Notes: generated from the sequence alone by a model not told the origin. Shown: positions 42,895 to 52,202, counted from the stretch's first letter. The stretch: 64,000 nt of DNA from UBA7672 sp047601145 (GCA_047601145.1 JASGJW010000001.1:1302001-1366000); one strand, 5' to 3'. Made by a program: numbers and translations.

Positions 42895-43040
42895 TTACTC
42901 CTTGTGGAAGGCCTTGTGGCAGGTGTCGCAGGCGTCATCGAGATCGGCGCCTTAGCGGCCGAGCGTGGCGAGATCGGACATCGACTTCGCGTATTTCGGC
43001 CATTCGGCTTCCGGCTTGCGCCGGTGAGCAAGAACGTCCC
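42895..43040 (-). pseudogene. Cytochrome c fragment with internal stop
   Basis: On the minus strand, EWPKYAKSMSDLATLGR-stop-GADLDDACDTCHKAFHKE-stop reads as the C-terminal end of a cytochrome c' / c556-type haem protein, with CDTCH as the haem motif at the usual place near the end. A TAA at 42952-42954 interrupts it, and the upstream end is lost where kdpE begins. Nothing upstream in frame extends it. It is therefore a decayed remnant between the sulfatase and kdpE stop codons, not a gene in use. Confidence 0.75.
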
Positions 43041-43748
43041 TTACGCACTAGCCGGGACCAGCCGATAGCCAACTCCGGGCTCAGTGAGCAGGCGTTCCGG
43101 CTGGTCAGGGTCAATCTCGATCTTCTGGCGCAAGTGACGGATATGGACGCGCAGCGACTGGACGTCGGCTTCGCCGCTGTCCCACGCCTTGGCGAGCAGG
43201 TGGCGGTGGGTGAGGACCTTGCCCGCATGCAGCGCGAGTTCGTGGAGCAGGGCGTATTCGCGCGGGGTCAGTTTCGGGTCGACGCCGGCGACACGGACGA
43301 TGCGGCGCGCGAGGTCGACGGACAGGCGGCCATCGTCGTACATGGGCGGCGCGCCCTGCATCTGCACGCGATGGCGAAGTGCTGCACGGACGCGGGCCAT
43401 GAATTCGGCGACGCCAAATGGCTTGGAGACGAAATCGTCTGCCCCGCCATCGAGCGCGGCGACCTTGCGTGGTTCATCATCGAGCGCGGAAAGGACGATG
43501 ACAGCTGGAGCTCCGGCTTCGCGCAGCGGCGCGATCAGATCGGAGCCATTGCCGTCAGGCAGGCCAAGATCGAGCACGGCAAGATCAAACTTCCGCGCCG
43601 CCATCAGACGGCGCGCCGAGGACATATCCTCGGCTTCCTCGATGTCGAAGTCCTCGGCGACAAGCGTGGAGCGAAGAAAGCGCCGGATCGCCGCTTCATC
43701 ATCCACGACGAGCGCGACAAGACGACGGGAGGCCGGCATCGTGTTCAA
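43041..43748 (-). CDS. kdpE: KDP operon response regulator KdpE
   Basis: A 235-residue OmpR-type regulator. The receiver domain (about 10-125) has the acidic pair DD16-17, phosphoacceptor D60 in LAVLDLGLPDG and Lys in FVSKPFGVAEF. The winged helix follows with LTPREYALLHELALHAGKVL, THRHLLAKAWDS and LRVHIRHLRQKIE. It turns on kdp transcription when phosphorylated by KdpD under K+ limitation or turgor stress. The TTG start at 43748 overlaps the kdpD stop (TTGA) and has GGAG 6 bases before it; ATG at 43739 is an alternative. Confidence 0.95.
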   Translation of the reverse strand: MNTMPASRRLVALVVDDEAAIRRFLRSTLVAEDFDIEEAEDMSSARRLMAARKFDLAVLDLGLPDGNGSDLIAPLREAGAPAVIVLSALDDEPRKVAALDGGADDFVSKPFGVAEFMARVRAALRHRVQMQGAPPMYDDGRLSVDLARRIVRVAGVDPKLTPREYALLHELALHAGKVLTHRHLLAKAWDSGEADVQSLRVHIRHLRQKIEIDPDQPERLLTEPGVGYRLVPASA

Positions 43749-46375
43749 ACCGCGTCTCCGTCAAACACAATGCTGAAGACGGCGCCCGAACGATCGGGCC
43801 GGTTTCGTGCATAGACACGCGCGTTCATGAGCCCCGCAAAACCCTTCACGATGGCAAGACCAAGTCCGACGCCCGCCACGGATGTTGATCCACCACGTGC
43901 GAACCTGTCGAATATGCGCGCTTCCTCGCCTGGCGCTATCCCCGATCCTTCGTCCTGCACTTCGAGGGCGACGCCCTTGCTGACCCGCCTGGCAATCAGT
44001 GTGATATCGCCCTTTCTTGCGTGAGTGATTGCGTTTTCGATCAGATTGAAGAGGGCTTGATCGGCCAGCACGGCGTCTGCCTCGATCATGGGCAAGCGAG
44101 GTTCGATGTCCAGCTTCAGCGTGCGCCCATCGCCCAACCCCTCGGCGCGTTTTGCCGCTGCAGAGAGAATATCGGCAGGATCGAGCATTTCCAGCTTCGC
44201 CTCAATGCTGCCAGCGTCGAGCCGCGTCATGTCGAGAAGCTTCTCGATGTAGCGCTGCATGCGGGCGGACTCGGTCTCGATGGACTCGAGAAGTTCGTCG
44301 CGCGTGCCCGCGTCATGGCGATCGCCATAGGCGCGCAGGCTCGAGGCGGCGCCGAGAATGCCGGCGATAGGCGTGCGAAGGTCGTGGCTGAGTGAGGCCA
44401 GCATGGTGCCGCGCAAGCGCTCGGCTTCCGTTTCGACGCGGCTCTGTTCCAGAGCGATGGCTACGTGCGCCCGCTCCATGGCGGTGGCTGCCTGATCGCC
44501 CATGGCGGCGAGGCGGCGGCGTTCTGCAGGCGTCAACGTGCCGGTGCGGGCTATACCAACCACGCCAGCGATCAGGCGCGATGTTCGAAGCGGCAGGAAT
44601 AGCCATCGCGCGCCGGGCAGGGTGTCGGCCCCGCGGCCCGTGGCTTCGCCTTTCTCGGCGGTCCAGCGCGCCGCAGCAAGGTCTGCGTCGCTCAGATCGT
44701 AGACGTCCTGCGAAGCCCCCGCGACACGAAGATCGTTCTGGCCGACGCGGGCCAGCACCACGCAGTCGGCGTCGAAGGCGCGCGCGGCGTAGCGCGCAAT
44801 GGCGTCCGCGGCTTCATCCTCCGTCGTTGCGGACGTCAGTTGACGGGACAGGCCGAACAGTTCGCGCGAGGTTCGGGCTTCGTTGCGCGCAGCCAGCGTC
44901 TGCTGGCGCGCCCGCGCAGCGAGCAGGGACACGATAAGCGCGGCGCCCGAGAAGGCCAGGATTGCCAGCACATTGTCGGGATCGGCAACCGTAAGTGTGT
45001 AGCGTGGCAGGGTGTAGAACCAGTTGAAGGCGATAGCGGAAGCTAGGCCCGTTATCAGGCCCGCCCACAGACCTCGCGTCAGAGCGCTTACCAGAACGAC
45101 GGCGAGATAGACGAGCGTCAGGTTCGAGACCTGCAGCCAGACGTCGAGTGGCCAGCAGACCAGTGTCGCAACAGCTGTCATCGCCAACGCCTCGGCGACC
45201 GCGCGATAGGTCAGGGCAGGCCAGATGCGGGAGATCGGGAAGAATGCCTTCTGCGAGCCGTTCACGGGTTCGGGCACGACCTCGATGGGGATGCTTCCGG
45301 AGCTATCGATGAGGCGCCGGACGACGGACCCGAAGACGGCCTCGAACACAGGCGACCGCCGCGCCTTGCCGAGAATGATTTGCGTGACGTTCTGGTCGCG
45401 CGCGTAGGCGAGCAGCGTTTCGGCGACATTGTCGCCCGGCAGTGTTGCTGTCTCGGCTCCAAGACGCTCCGCCAGTCGCAACGTCTCCGCCAGTCGCGTG
45501 CGTTCAGTCTCGCTGAGCCGCGCGCTGCGGGCTGTCTCTACATGCACTGCCAGCCAGGGCGCCTTGCTGCGATCGGCCAGCCGCTTGGCGTGCCGGACGA
45601 TCTCGGCGGATGCTTCGCGTTCGTCGACACAGACGAGAATACGCTCGCCGGCGGCCCATGGCGCCTGTTCGCCCTGGGCCCTGCGATGGCCGCGCACCTG
45701 CTCGTCAATCGTGTCGGCAGCCCGCCGCATGGCCAGCTCGCGAAGTGCGGAAAGATTGCCCGGTACGAAATAGTTGCTTAGGGCGCGTTGCGCCTGTTCG
45801 GGTGCGTAGACCTTGCCTTGCTGTAGCCGCTCGATCAGCTCATCCGGGGTCAGGTCGATCAGCTGGATTTCGTCGGCGCGCTCGACAACGGCATCAGGCA
45901 CCGTCTCGCGTACACGCACACGCGTGATGCGGGCGACGACATCGTTGAGGCTTTCGATATGCTGGACGTTGAGCGTCGACCACACGTCGATCCCGGCTGC
46001 CAGGATTTCCTCGACATCATTCCACCGCTTGGGGTGTCGCGCGCCGTTCGCATTCGTGTGCGCCAGCTCGTCCACCAGAACGATGGCCGGGCGGCGCGTC
46101 AGGATCGCATCGAGATCCATCTCGCCACTTTTGCGCGGAAGAATTTCGAGACCGTCGAGCAGGGCTGCGGTTTCCGTCCGCCCGTGCGTCTCGACCACGC
46201 CGACGATAACGTCGCTATTCTCCACACGTTTCTTCCGCGCATCGGAGAGCATTTCGTATGTCTTGCCCACGCCGGGCGCGGCGCCGAGATAGATTTTCAG
46301 CTTGCCGCGCGACGCCGCCTTCGCCTGTTCGAGCAGCGCGTCGGGCGATGGCCGGCGCTGCTCGTCATCGATCAT
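43745..46375 (-). CDS. kdpD: Sensor histidine kinase KdpD
   Basis: An 876-residue membrane sensor of K+ and turgor. In order: the KdpD N-terminal domain with Walker A GAAPGVGKT (31-39) and VDELAHTNANGARHPKRW, a USP-like domain (RILVCVDEREASAEIVRHAK), four membrane helices (VYLAVVLVSALTRGLWAG and neighbours), a GAF region, and the HisKA/HATPase domains: SLSHDLRTPIAGILGAASSL holds the phosphoryl His, LFNLIENAITHA is N box, and VQDEGSGIAPG and GLGLAIVKGFAGL are the G boxes. It overlaps kdpC by four bases (ATGA) and kdpE by four. Full length. Confidence 0.97.
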   Translation of the reverse strand: MIDDEQRRPSPDALLEQAKAASRGKLKIYLGAAPGVGKTYEMLSDARKKRVENSDVIVGVVETHGRTETAALLDGLEILPRKSGEMDLDAILTRRPAIVLVDELAHTNANGARHPKRWNDVEEILAAGIDVWSTLNVQHIESLNDVVARITRVRVRETVPDAVVERADEIQLIDLTPDELIERLQQGKVYAPEQAQRALSNYFVPGNLSALRELAMRRAADTIDEQVRGHRRAQGEQAPWAAGERILVCVDEREASAEIVRHAKRLADRSKAPWLAVHVETARSARLSETERTRLAETLRLAERLGAETATLPGDNVAETLLAYARDQNVTQIILGKARRSPVFEAVFGSVVRRLIDSSGSIPIEVVPEPVNGSQKAFFPISRIWPALTYRAVAEALAMTAVATLVCWPLDVWLQVSNLTLVYLAVVLVSALTRGLWAGLITGLASAIAFNWFYTLPRYTLTVADPDNVLAILAFSGAALIVSLLAARARQQTLAARNEARTSRELFGLSRQLTSATTEDEAADAIARYAARAFDADCVVLARVGQNDLRVAGASQDVYDLSDADLAAARWTAEKGEATGRGADTLPGARWLFLPLRTSRLIAGVVGIARTGTLTPAERRRLAAMGDQAATAMERAHVAIALEQSRVETEAERLRGTMLASLSHDLRTPIAGILGAASSLRAYGDRHDAGTRDELLESIETESARMQRYIEKLLDMTRLDAGSIEAKLEMLDPADILSAAAKRAEGLGDGRTLKLDIEPRLPMIEADAVLADQALFNLIENAITHARKGDITLIARRVSKGVALEVQDEGSGIAPGEEARIFDRFARGGSTSVAGVGLGLAIVKGFAGLMNARVYARNRPDRSGAVFSIVFDGDAV

Positions 46376-46944
46376 TGTGGCGAAACCTTCGCGAGGTCGT
46401 CGAGCGCGAGATTGAGGTCCAGCACATTGACGCGCGGCTCTCCAATGAAGCCAAGGGACGGCGCCTGTACATGATCGTCAACCAGCTTTGCAACCGTCGC
46501 TTCAGGAAGCCTGCGCGCCTGGGCGATGCGTGCGACCTGGAAGCGTGCGGCCGCCGGTGAAATATGGGGATCAAGGCCTGATCCGGAAGCGGTCAGAAGA
46601 TCCGTCGGAATCTCGCTCGGCGGGCGACCAAACCGCGCAGCATCCCCCTTGACGCGGTCGACAAGCGCCTGCGAGGACGGCCCAAGGTTCGAGCCGGAAG
46701 ACGTTCGTCCGTCATAGCCTTTTCCGGCAGCCGACGGCCGGCCCCAGAAATAGTCCGGGCGTGTGAATTGCTGTCCTATCAGGCTGGAGCCGACAACCGC
46801 GCCGTTCCGGACGATGGGCGATCCTTCAGCCTGGTTGGGGAACAGGGCCTGACCAGCGCCGATCATGGCGAGGGGATAGGCAAAGCCCGTCAGCAAGGTG
46901 AAGAGCGCAAGAAGTACGAGAGCAGGACGAAGATGCTTGAGCAT
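46372..46944 (-). CDS. kdpC: K+-transporting ATPase subunit KdpC
   Basis: A 190-residue single-span subunit that stabilises the KdpFABC complex. The N-terminal membrane helix reads ALVLLALFTLLTGFAYPLAM, then the periplasmic domain with GQALFPNQAEGSPIVRNGAV, VGSSLIGQQFTRPDYFWGRP and SGSGLDPHISPAAARFQVAR, all typical of the family. It starts 10 bases after kdpB and overlaps kdpD. Length is standard. Confidence 0.97.
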   Translation of the reverse strand: MLKHLRPALVLLALFTLLTGFAYPLAMIGAGQALFPNQAEGSPIVRNGAVVGSSLIGQQFTRPDYFWGRPSAAGKGYDGRTSSGSNLGPSSQALVDRVKGDAARFGRPPSEIPTDLLTASGSGLDPHISPAAARFQVARIAQARRLPEATVAKLVDDHVQAPSLGFIGEPRVNVLDLNLALDDLAKVSPQ

Positions 46945-46954
46945 GGGATTTTCC

Positions 46955-48991
46955 TCAGGCGAGGCCGACGCTGGAAACGACCAGATCGATAAGCTTGATG
47001 CCGATGAACGGCGCGATCAGACCTCCAATGCCGTAGATGGCGAGGTTGCGGGCGAGCAGTTTTCCGGCGGGAGCTGCGCGCCATTTCACGCCCTTGAGGG
47101 CCAGCGGGATGAGCGCCGGGATCACGAGCGCGTTGAAGATGATCGCGGACAGGATCGCGCTGTTGGGCGAGGCAAGCTGCATCACGTTGAGCGTCTGCAG
47201 GCTCGGATAGAGCGCGAGGAACATCGCGGGGATGATTGCGAAGTATTTCGCAACGTCGTTCGCAACCGAGAATGTCGTCAGCGATCCGCGCGTCATCAGC
47301 AGCTGCTTGCCGATGGAGACCACTTCGATGAGTTTGGTTGGATCGCTGTCGAGATCCACCATGTTCCCGGCCTCGCGCGCCGCCGGCGTGCCGGTTTGCA
47401 TCGCAACGCCGACATCGGCCTGGGCGAGGGCAGGCGCATCGTTGGTGCCATCGCCACACATCGCGACCATGCGGCCGGCAGCCTGTTCCTTGCGGATGAG
47501 GGCCAGCTTGTCTTCGGGTTTGGCCTCGGCGAGGAAGTCATCGACCCCGGCCTCGGCCGCGATGGCTGCGGCTGTGAGCGGGTTGTCGCCGGTGATCATG
47601 ACGGTGCGGATGCCCATCCTGCGCAGCTCGGCGAAGCGCTCCTTCACGCCGCCTTTGACGACATCCTTGAGATGCACGATGCCGAGCACCTGGCCGTTGC
47701 GGGCGACCGCGAGTGGTGTTCCGCCTTCGCGCGCGACCATATCTGCGGCCTTGCGGACATCAGGTGACACATTGGAAGCGTCGGCGCGTGAGCGAACATG
47801 CGCGATGACGGCATCTACGGCGCCCTTGCGGATGACAGCCCCGTCCACATCAACGCCGCTCATGCGCGTCTGGGCGGAGAATGGCAGGAAACGAGCATTG
47901 GCCATGTCCCGCCCACGCATGCCGAAACGATCCTTGGCGAGCACGACGATCGAGCGACCCTCGGGCGTCTCGTCTGACAGCGAGGCCAGTTGTGCCGCAT
48001 CGGCAAGATCGCGCTCGTCAATGCCGGGGGCCGGCATGAAGGCCACCGCCTGCCTGTCGCCCAGGGTGATCGTGCCGGTCTTGTCGAGCAGCAGGACGTC
48101 AACATCGCCCGCCGCCTCGACTGCACGGCCCGATGTCGCCAGCACGTTGAAACGCACGAGCCGGTCCATTCCAGCAATGCCGATTGCCGAGAGAAGGCCG
48201 CCGATCGTCGTGGGGATCAGCGCGATAAACAGCGACGCCAGGGCAACCGTGCTGACAATGCCACCCGAATAGGCGGCGAACGCCGGGATCGTGGCGACTG
48301 CCAGGACGAAGATCAGCGATAGACCCGCGAGCAGAACGCTAAGCGCGATCTCGTTCGGCGTCTTGCGGCGTGAGGCCCCTTCCACCAGTGCAATCATGCG
48401 GTCGAGGAAGGTGTCGCCCTGTGTTGCCGTGATCCTGACAAGGATGCGGTCGGAGAGAACGCGAGTGCCCGCGGTCACGGCGGAACGGTCGCCGCCGGCC
48501 TCGCGAATGACGGGTGCGCTTTCGCCGGTGATCGCACTTTCATCCACCGTGGCGACGCCCTCGATCACCTCGCCATCGCCCGGAATGAACTCGCCAGCGG
48601 CGACTTCGACCAGGTCGTTGAGCTTGAGATCGCTCGCCGCTACCGGCGTCTGTGCCTTGCCCTCGACAATTCGCCGTGCGGTCAGCTCGGACCGGGCGCG
48701 GCGAAGGCTGGCGGCCTGCGCCTTGCCACGCCCTTCAGCAACGCCCTCGGCGAAAGTGGCGAACCACACCGTCAGCGCCAGCCAGAACGCGATCTGCCCT
48801 GCGAAGGTAGCGCCCGGAGCACCGGCTGCAACATCCCGGACGAACAGGATCAGCACGTAGATCGCAGCCAGTTCGGTCGCGAACATCACCGGATTTCGCC
48901 ACAGCTTCAGCGGGCTCATCTTGGCGAACGCTGCCAGCGCCGCCTGGCGGAGAATGGCGTTGTCGAAAAGCGAGATAGGCTTGTTGCTCAT
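46955..48991 (-). CDS. kdpB: K+-transporting P-type ATPase subunit KdpB
   Basis: A 678-residue P-type ATPase that hydrolyses ATP for the KdpFABC pump. The phosphorylated Asp is D303 in DKTGTITLG, TGES is at 155-158 in ESAITGESAPVIRE, and the hinge stretch is MCGDGTNDAPALAQADVGVA. IALIPTTIGGLLSAIGIAGM is a membrane helix of the type family. It lies 9 bases after kdpA and 10 before kdpC. Full length with all key residues. Confidence 0.98.
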   Translation of the reverse strand: MSNKPISLFDNAILRQAALAAFAKMSPLKLWRNPVMFATELAAIYVLILFVRDVAAGAPGATFAGQIAFWLALTVWFATFAEGVAEGRGKAQAASLRRARSELTARRIVEGKAQTPVAASDLKLNDLVEVAAGEFIPGDGEVIEGVATVDESAITGESAPVIREAGGDRSAVTAGTRVLSDRILVRITATQGDTFLDRMIALVEGASRRKTPNEIALSVLLAGLSLIFVLAVATIPAFAAYSGGIVSTVALASLFIALIPTTIGGLLSAIGIAGMDRLVRFNVLATSGRAVEAAGDVDVLLLDKTGTITLGDRQAVAFMPAPGIDERDLADAAQLASLSDETPEGRSIVVLAKDRFGMRGRDMANARFLPFSAQTRMSGVDVDGAVIRKGAVDAVIAHVRSRADASNVSPDVRKAADMVAREGGTPLAVARNGQVLGIVHLKDVVKGGVKERFAELRRMGIRTVMITGDNPLTAAAIAAEAGVDDFLAEAKPEDKLALIRKEQAAGRMVAMCGDGTNDAPALAQADVGVAMQTGTPAAREAGNMVDLDSDPTKLIEVVSIGKQLLMTRGSLTTFSVANDVAKYFAIIPAMFLALYPSLQTLNVMQLASPNSAILSAIIFNALVIPALIPLALKGVKWRAAPAGKLLARNLAIYGIGGLIAPFIGIKLIDLVVSSVGLA

Positions 48992-49000
48992 GATGCGGCC

Positions 49001-50701
49001 TCAGTTGAGCGCATTGGCCGTCGCTTCGGCGACCGGGCCGACAGCGAGGGCGGGGAGGAAGGTCAACGCGCCGACCACGACGATGACGAAGGCAAGCAGC
49101 GCGATGAACAGCGGGCCATGCGTCGGGAACGTACCCGCTGAAGCCGGCGTTGTTGGCTTCGCAGCAAGGCTTCCCGCAATAGCCAGTGCCGGGATGATGA
49201 CGAGGAAGCGGCCGGCCAGCATCGCGATGGCGTGGGCGTAGGTGTAGAAGTCGGTGTTGGCCGTCAGGCCGCCAAAGGCCGAGCCGTTATTCCCGGCAGT
49301 CGAGGCGAAGGAATAGAAGATCTCCGAAAATCCATGCGGTCCCGGGTTGAGTACGCCGGCTCGGCCCGCCTCGGTCGCAGCAGCGATAGCCGTGCCGAGA
49401 AGGATCGCCAGCGGGGAGGCGAGGATCGCCAGCACCGCAAGCTTCACCTCGCGCGCCTCGATTTTCTTGCCGAGATAGGCGGGCGTACGCCCAACCATCA
49501 GGCCGGCGATGAAGATCGTCAGGATCGCGAACAGCATGATGCCGTAGAAACCCGCGCCAACACCGCCAACGACCACTTCACCAGCAAGAATGTTGATCAG
49601 CGGGACCATCCCGCCGAGCGCCGTGAAGCTGTCGTGCATCGCATTGACTGCCCCGCACGAAGCCGACGTGGTCACCGCAGCAAAGAGTGCAGAGGCTGGA
49701 ACGCCGAAGCGGATTTCCTTGCCCTCCATGTTGCCCATTGACGGATCGAGACCAGTCGCCGCCAGCGCCGGGCTCATCTGCGTCTCGGACCAGTAGGCGA
49801 CGGTCGTTCCGATCAGGAACAGCGCGCCCATGGCGGCGAGGATCGCCCAGCCCTGGCGTTCATCGCGAACCATGCGTCCGAACATGATCACCAGGCCTGC
49901 GCCAATCGCGAAGATCGAAAGCATCTCGACCAGGTTCGTGAACGCGTCCGGGTTCTCGAACGGATGGGCCGAGTTGGCGTTGAATGGCCCGCCGCCATTT
50001 GTGCCCAGCATCTTGATCGCCTCCTGCGAGGCGAAGGGACCGACGGCGATATCCTGATGCGCGCCTTCGAGCGTGGTTGCGGGCAGTGATCCCGCCAGCG
50101 TTTGCGGCACGCCCGCCGCAAGAAGATAGAGCGCAAACAGAATGGAGATCGGCAGAAGCACGTAGAGCGTCGCCCGGGTCATATCGACCCAGAAATTTCC
50201 GATCTGGCTTGTCCCCTTGCGGGCGAACCCGCGCGCAAAAGCAACCGCGATGGCGATCCCCGCCGCGGCCGACAGGAAGTTCTGCACGGTGAGACCGGCC
50301 ATCTGCGTGAAATGGCTCATGGTCGTCTCGCCGCCATAGGCCTGCCAGTTTGTGTTGGTGACGAAACTCACGGCCGTGTTCATGGCGACGTTCGCTGGCA
50401 CGGGCCCGAAGCCCTGTGGATTCAACGGCAGAAGATGCTGCACCAGCATCAGCCCATACAGGACGAGCGCCGAAACCAGGCTGAACATCAGCAGCGCAGC
50501 GGCATAGCCGCGCCAGTCCTGCTCGCCATCCATCTTCACGCCGGCGATGCGGTAGAAGCCACGCTCAACGGGCGTCAGCGCCGGCGACAGCCAGGTACTG
50601 CGTCCTTCGAACACGGCAGTGAGGTAGAGGCCCATCGGCCGCGCAATCAGCGCGACCAGGGCGATGAAGGCGACAATCAGCGCCCATCCTTCGAAGGTCA
50701 T
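49001..50701 (-). CDS. kdpA: K+-transporting ATPase subunit KdpA
   Basis: A 566-residue channel-like subunit of the KdpFABC complex, belonging to the K+ transporter superfamily with selectivity-filter loops. Recognisable parts include NTAVSFVTNTNWQAYGGE, GTNGGGPFNANSAHPFENP, TTSASCGAVNAMHDSFTALG and STAGNNGSAFGGLTANTDF, the four filter-like P loops. The ATG at 50701 is immediately after kdpF (10 bases). Standard length. Confidence 0.98.
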   Translation of the reverse strand: MTFEGWALIVAFIALVALIARPMGLYLTAVFEGRSTWLSPALTPVERGFYRIAGVKMDGEQDWRGYAAALLMFSLVSALVLYGLMLVQHLLPLNPQGFGPVPANVAMNTAVSFVTNTNWQAYGGETTMSHFTQMAGLTVQNFLSAAAGIAIAVAFARGFARKGTSQIGNFWVDMTRATLYVLLPISILFALYLLAAGVPQTLAGSLPATTLEGAHQDIAVGPFASQEAIKMLGTNGGGPFNANSAHPFENPDAFTNLVEMLSIFAIGAGLVIMFGRMVRDERQGWAILAAMGALFLIGTTVAYWSETQMSPALAATGLDPSMGNMEGKEIRFGVPASALFAAVTTSASCGAVNAMHDSFTALGGMVPLINILAGEVVVGGVGAGFYGIMLFAILTIFIAGLMVGRTPAYLGKKIEAREVKLAVLAILASPLAILLGTAIAAATEAGRAGVLNPGPHGFSEIFYSFASTAGNNGSAFGGLTANTDFYTYAHAIAMLAGRFLVIIPALAIAGSLAAKPTTPASAGTFPTHGPLFIALLAFVIVVVGALTFLPALAVGPVAEATANALN

Positions 50702-50711
50702 GGCGAGGTTC

Positions 50712-50801
50712 TCAGAATTTTTCAGGGCGCATGAGCGCGATCAGGAAGAAGACGAACAGCGCCACGGCAAGCGCGCCGCCCAGCGAAAGGTCGAAAGACA
50801 T
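50712..50801 (-). CDS. kdpF: K+-transporting ATPase subunit KdpF
   Basis: A 29-residue single membrane helix that stabilises the Kdp complex. It starts MSFDLSLGG, then ALAVALFVFFLIALMRPEKF, the last residues in the usual RPE-x-F form of KdpF. It is 10 bases before kdpA and is too short for most gene finders. The operon order kdpFABCDE is the standard one. Confidence 0.92.
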   Translation of the reverse strand: MSFDLSLGGALAVALFVFFLIALMRPEKF

Positions 50802-50811
50802 CGCGTGGCTC

Positions 50812-50895
50812 CTAATGGCTTGAGAGAGCTTTGATCACGCAGCCAAGGGCCGCGAAGGCCAAGAGTAGAAATGCTGCCGCCGTGAACTCAGCCAT
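50812..50895 (-). CDS. 27-residue small membrane protein before kdpF
   Basis: A 27-codon ORF starting MAEFTAAAFLLLAFAALG and ending VIKALSSH-stop. It is one hydrophobic helix with a short polar N terminus and a basic end. GGAGGCGCGC stands directly before its ATG, a strong ribosome site, and it stops 10 bases before kdpF. Short one-helix ORFs also occur just before kdpF in some other bacteria, in my recollection, which supports a real gene. A role as an accessory or regulator of the Kdp complex is inference only. Confidence 0.6.
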   Translation of the reverse strand: MAEFTAAAFLLLAFAALGCVIKALSSH

Positions 50896-50935
50896 GCGCG
50901 CCTCCATTGCGTGGAGGTAGATGTGCCGAAACCGG

Positions 50936-50976
50936 CATTAAGGAGCGAGCAGGCAGCCCGCCCAGCTACATTAAGG
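50936..50976. promoter_or_regulatory. Direct repeat CATTAAGG upstream of kdp operon (candidate KdpE sites)
   Basis: CATTAAGG occurs at 50936-50943 and again at 50969-50976, 33 bases apart (three helical turns), 41 and 74 bases upstream of the small ORF that opens the kdp operon. Direct repeats on one face of the helix are the usual binding plan of OmpR-type regulators. KdpE as the partner is inferred from position. Confidence 0.45.
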
Positions 50977-51081
50977 CGCCATGAAGATCGTTCATTTTCC
51001 GAGCCAAACGGCCCACAGAAGGTGGCTGCGCTCCGCGCCAGCCTGCAAAACATCGAGTTCCGCGCGGGAAAGGGCGGCGGA

Positions 51082-52125
51082 TCACTTCGGAAGTTTCAGC
51101 GCCCATGGTTTCAGGACGCCGACGAATCGGTCGGGATCGGCCTGGTGCAAGGCGTGGGCGGCGCCGGGCAGAGAGACGTAGTCGAATGTCTGTCCTGCGC
51201 CTTCGATCAGCGTCTTGACCATCTGGGCCTGCAGGTCGGACAGGGCGCCGATCAGCATGCCCGTGCCCGGAGCGATGATGCGCGTGTGGTGGGTGAAGAG
51301 CACCGGCGCTTTCACCTTCTTGAGCATCCGCTCGTGATCGCAGCTCTGTGCGACGGTTCCTTCATAGAAGGCGCGGCCCCATTCCGGGTCGTACTCCTTG
51401 AGATTCTGGGGCGGCTCTCCGCCGGCCGCGTTGGCGACGGAGGGCGAGGGACCGCCAAGCGCCGCCGACGCATCCCGGAAGCCTTTCCAGTCGCCCACGC
51501 TCCACTGGTCGCCGAGATACTTCGCCATGAGAGCAAAGCGTGGGCCGACGATCGTTTGACGGACGCTGTGACCATAGGCTGGGGTGAGCTCCGAGGCGAA
51601 AAGTGGCGGGTCCTCGTAATGCGCACCGCGGATCATGCCGGGCGGAGCATAAGCGGAAAGCCACGCAGACAGCACGCCGCCGGAGGAGCAGCCGCTGGTG
51701 ATGACGGGCCTTTTGATAACCAGGTTGATGAAGCGGACGAGATCGTTGCCCAGGTTGTCGAGCGTGTAGCGGCCGGGCGTGCGGGTGGTTCGTCCCTGCC
51801 CACGCAGGTCAACTGCAAAGATCTGGAAGTCGTCTGCAAGCAGTTTCATTGCGGCTTCGAAACCCCACCAGGATTCGGTCTGCCCTGGGATGAGCAGCAG
51901 GGCGGGTTTGCTCGGCGATCCGGCGGTTGCGTAGTTCATAACGACTTCGCCGAGATCGACCTGATGCTCGTCGAAGCTTCGTTTTGCGAAAGTCAGTTCC
52001 GGCGGTGGAGCGGGTTCATCGGCGATGGCGGTCTCGGCCATCGCGGCAAGTAGCGGCGTTGCGGTAATCGCCTTCAGCACAGACCTGCGTCGGGGAAGGC
52101 TGGCGTCGTTCGTGGCCTTGAACAT
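51082..52125 (-). CDS. Exported alpha/beta hydrolase
   Basis: A 347-residue alpha/beta hydrolase with a Tat-type signal (LPRRRSVLKAITATPLLAAM). The fold is standard: PALLLIPGQTESWWGFEAAM, DFQIFAVDLRGQGRTTRTPG, nucleophile elbow GCSSGG (Ser), and the His in LPGAAHALHQADP. The periplasmic location separates it from cytoplasmic ring-cleavage hydrolases. It is the last gene of the amidohydrolase-monooxygenase-FAH-VOC-TetR set, 77 bases after the amidohydrolase, so it may process an ester or lactone before uptake. Confidence 0.88.
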   Translation of the reverse strand: MFKATNDASLPRRRSVLKAITATPLLAAMAETAIADEPAPPPELTFAKRSFDEHQVDLGEVVMNYATAGSPSKPALLLIPGQTESWWGFEAAMKLLADDFQIFAVDLRGQGRTTRTPGRYTLDNLGNDLVRFINLVIKRPVITSGCSSGGVLSAWLSAYAPPGMIRGAHYEDPPLFASELTPAYGHSVRQTIVGPRFALMAKYLGDQWSVGDWKGFRDASAALGGPSPSVANAAGGEPPQNLKEYDPEWGRAFYEGTVAQSCDHERMLKKVKAPVLFTHHTRIIAPGTGMLIGALSDLQAQMVKTLIEGAGQTFDYVSLPGAAHALHQADPDRFVGVLKPWALKLPK

Positions 52126-52202
52126 GGCGTCCTCCAGGGCTTGTCGTTGTCTCGTGCCGCCCGCTGAAGCCCGTCAGCGTTGAAGGCTTGAACAGGGGCG
52201 GA

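Noticed and set aside
41289..43031. A 580-codon minus-strand open frame over the sulfatase
   Set aside because: No recognisable fold; the sulfatase on the plus strand has the CSPSR motif and signal peptide.
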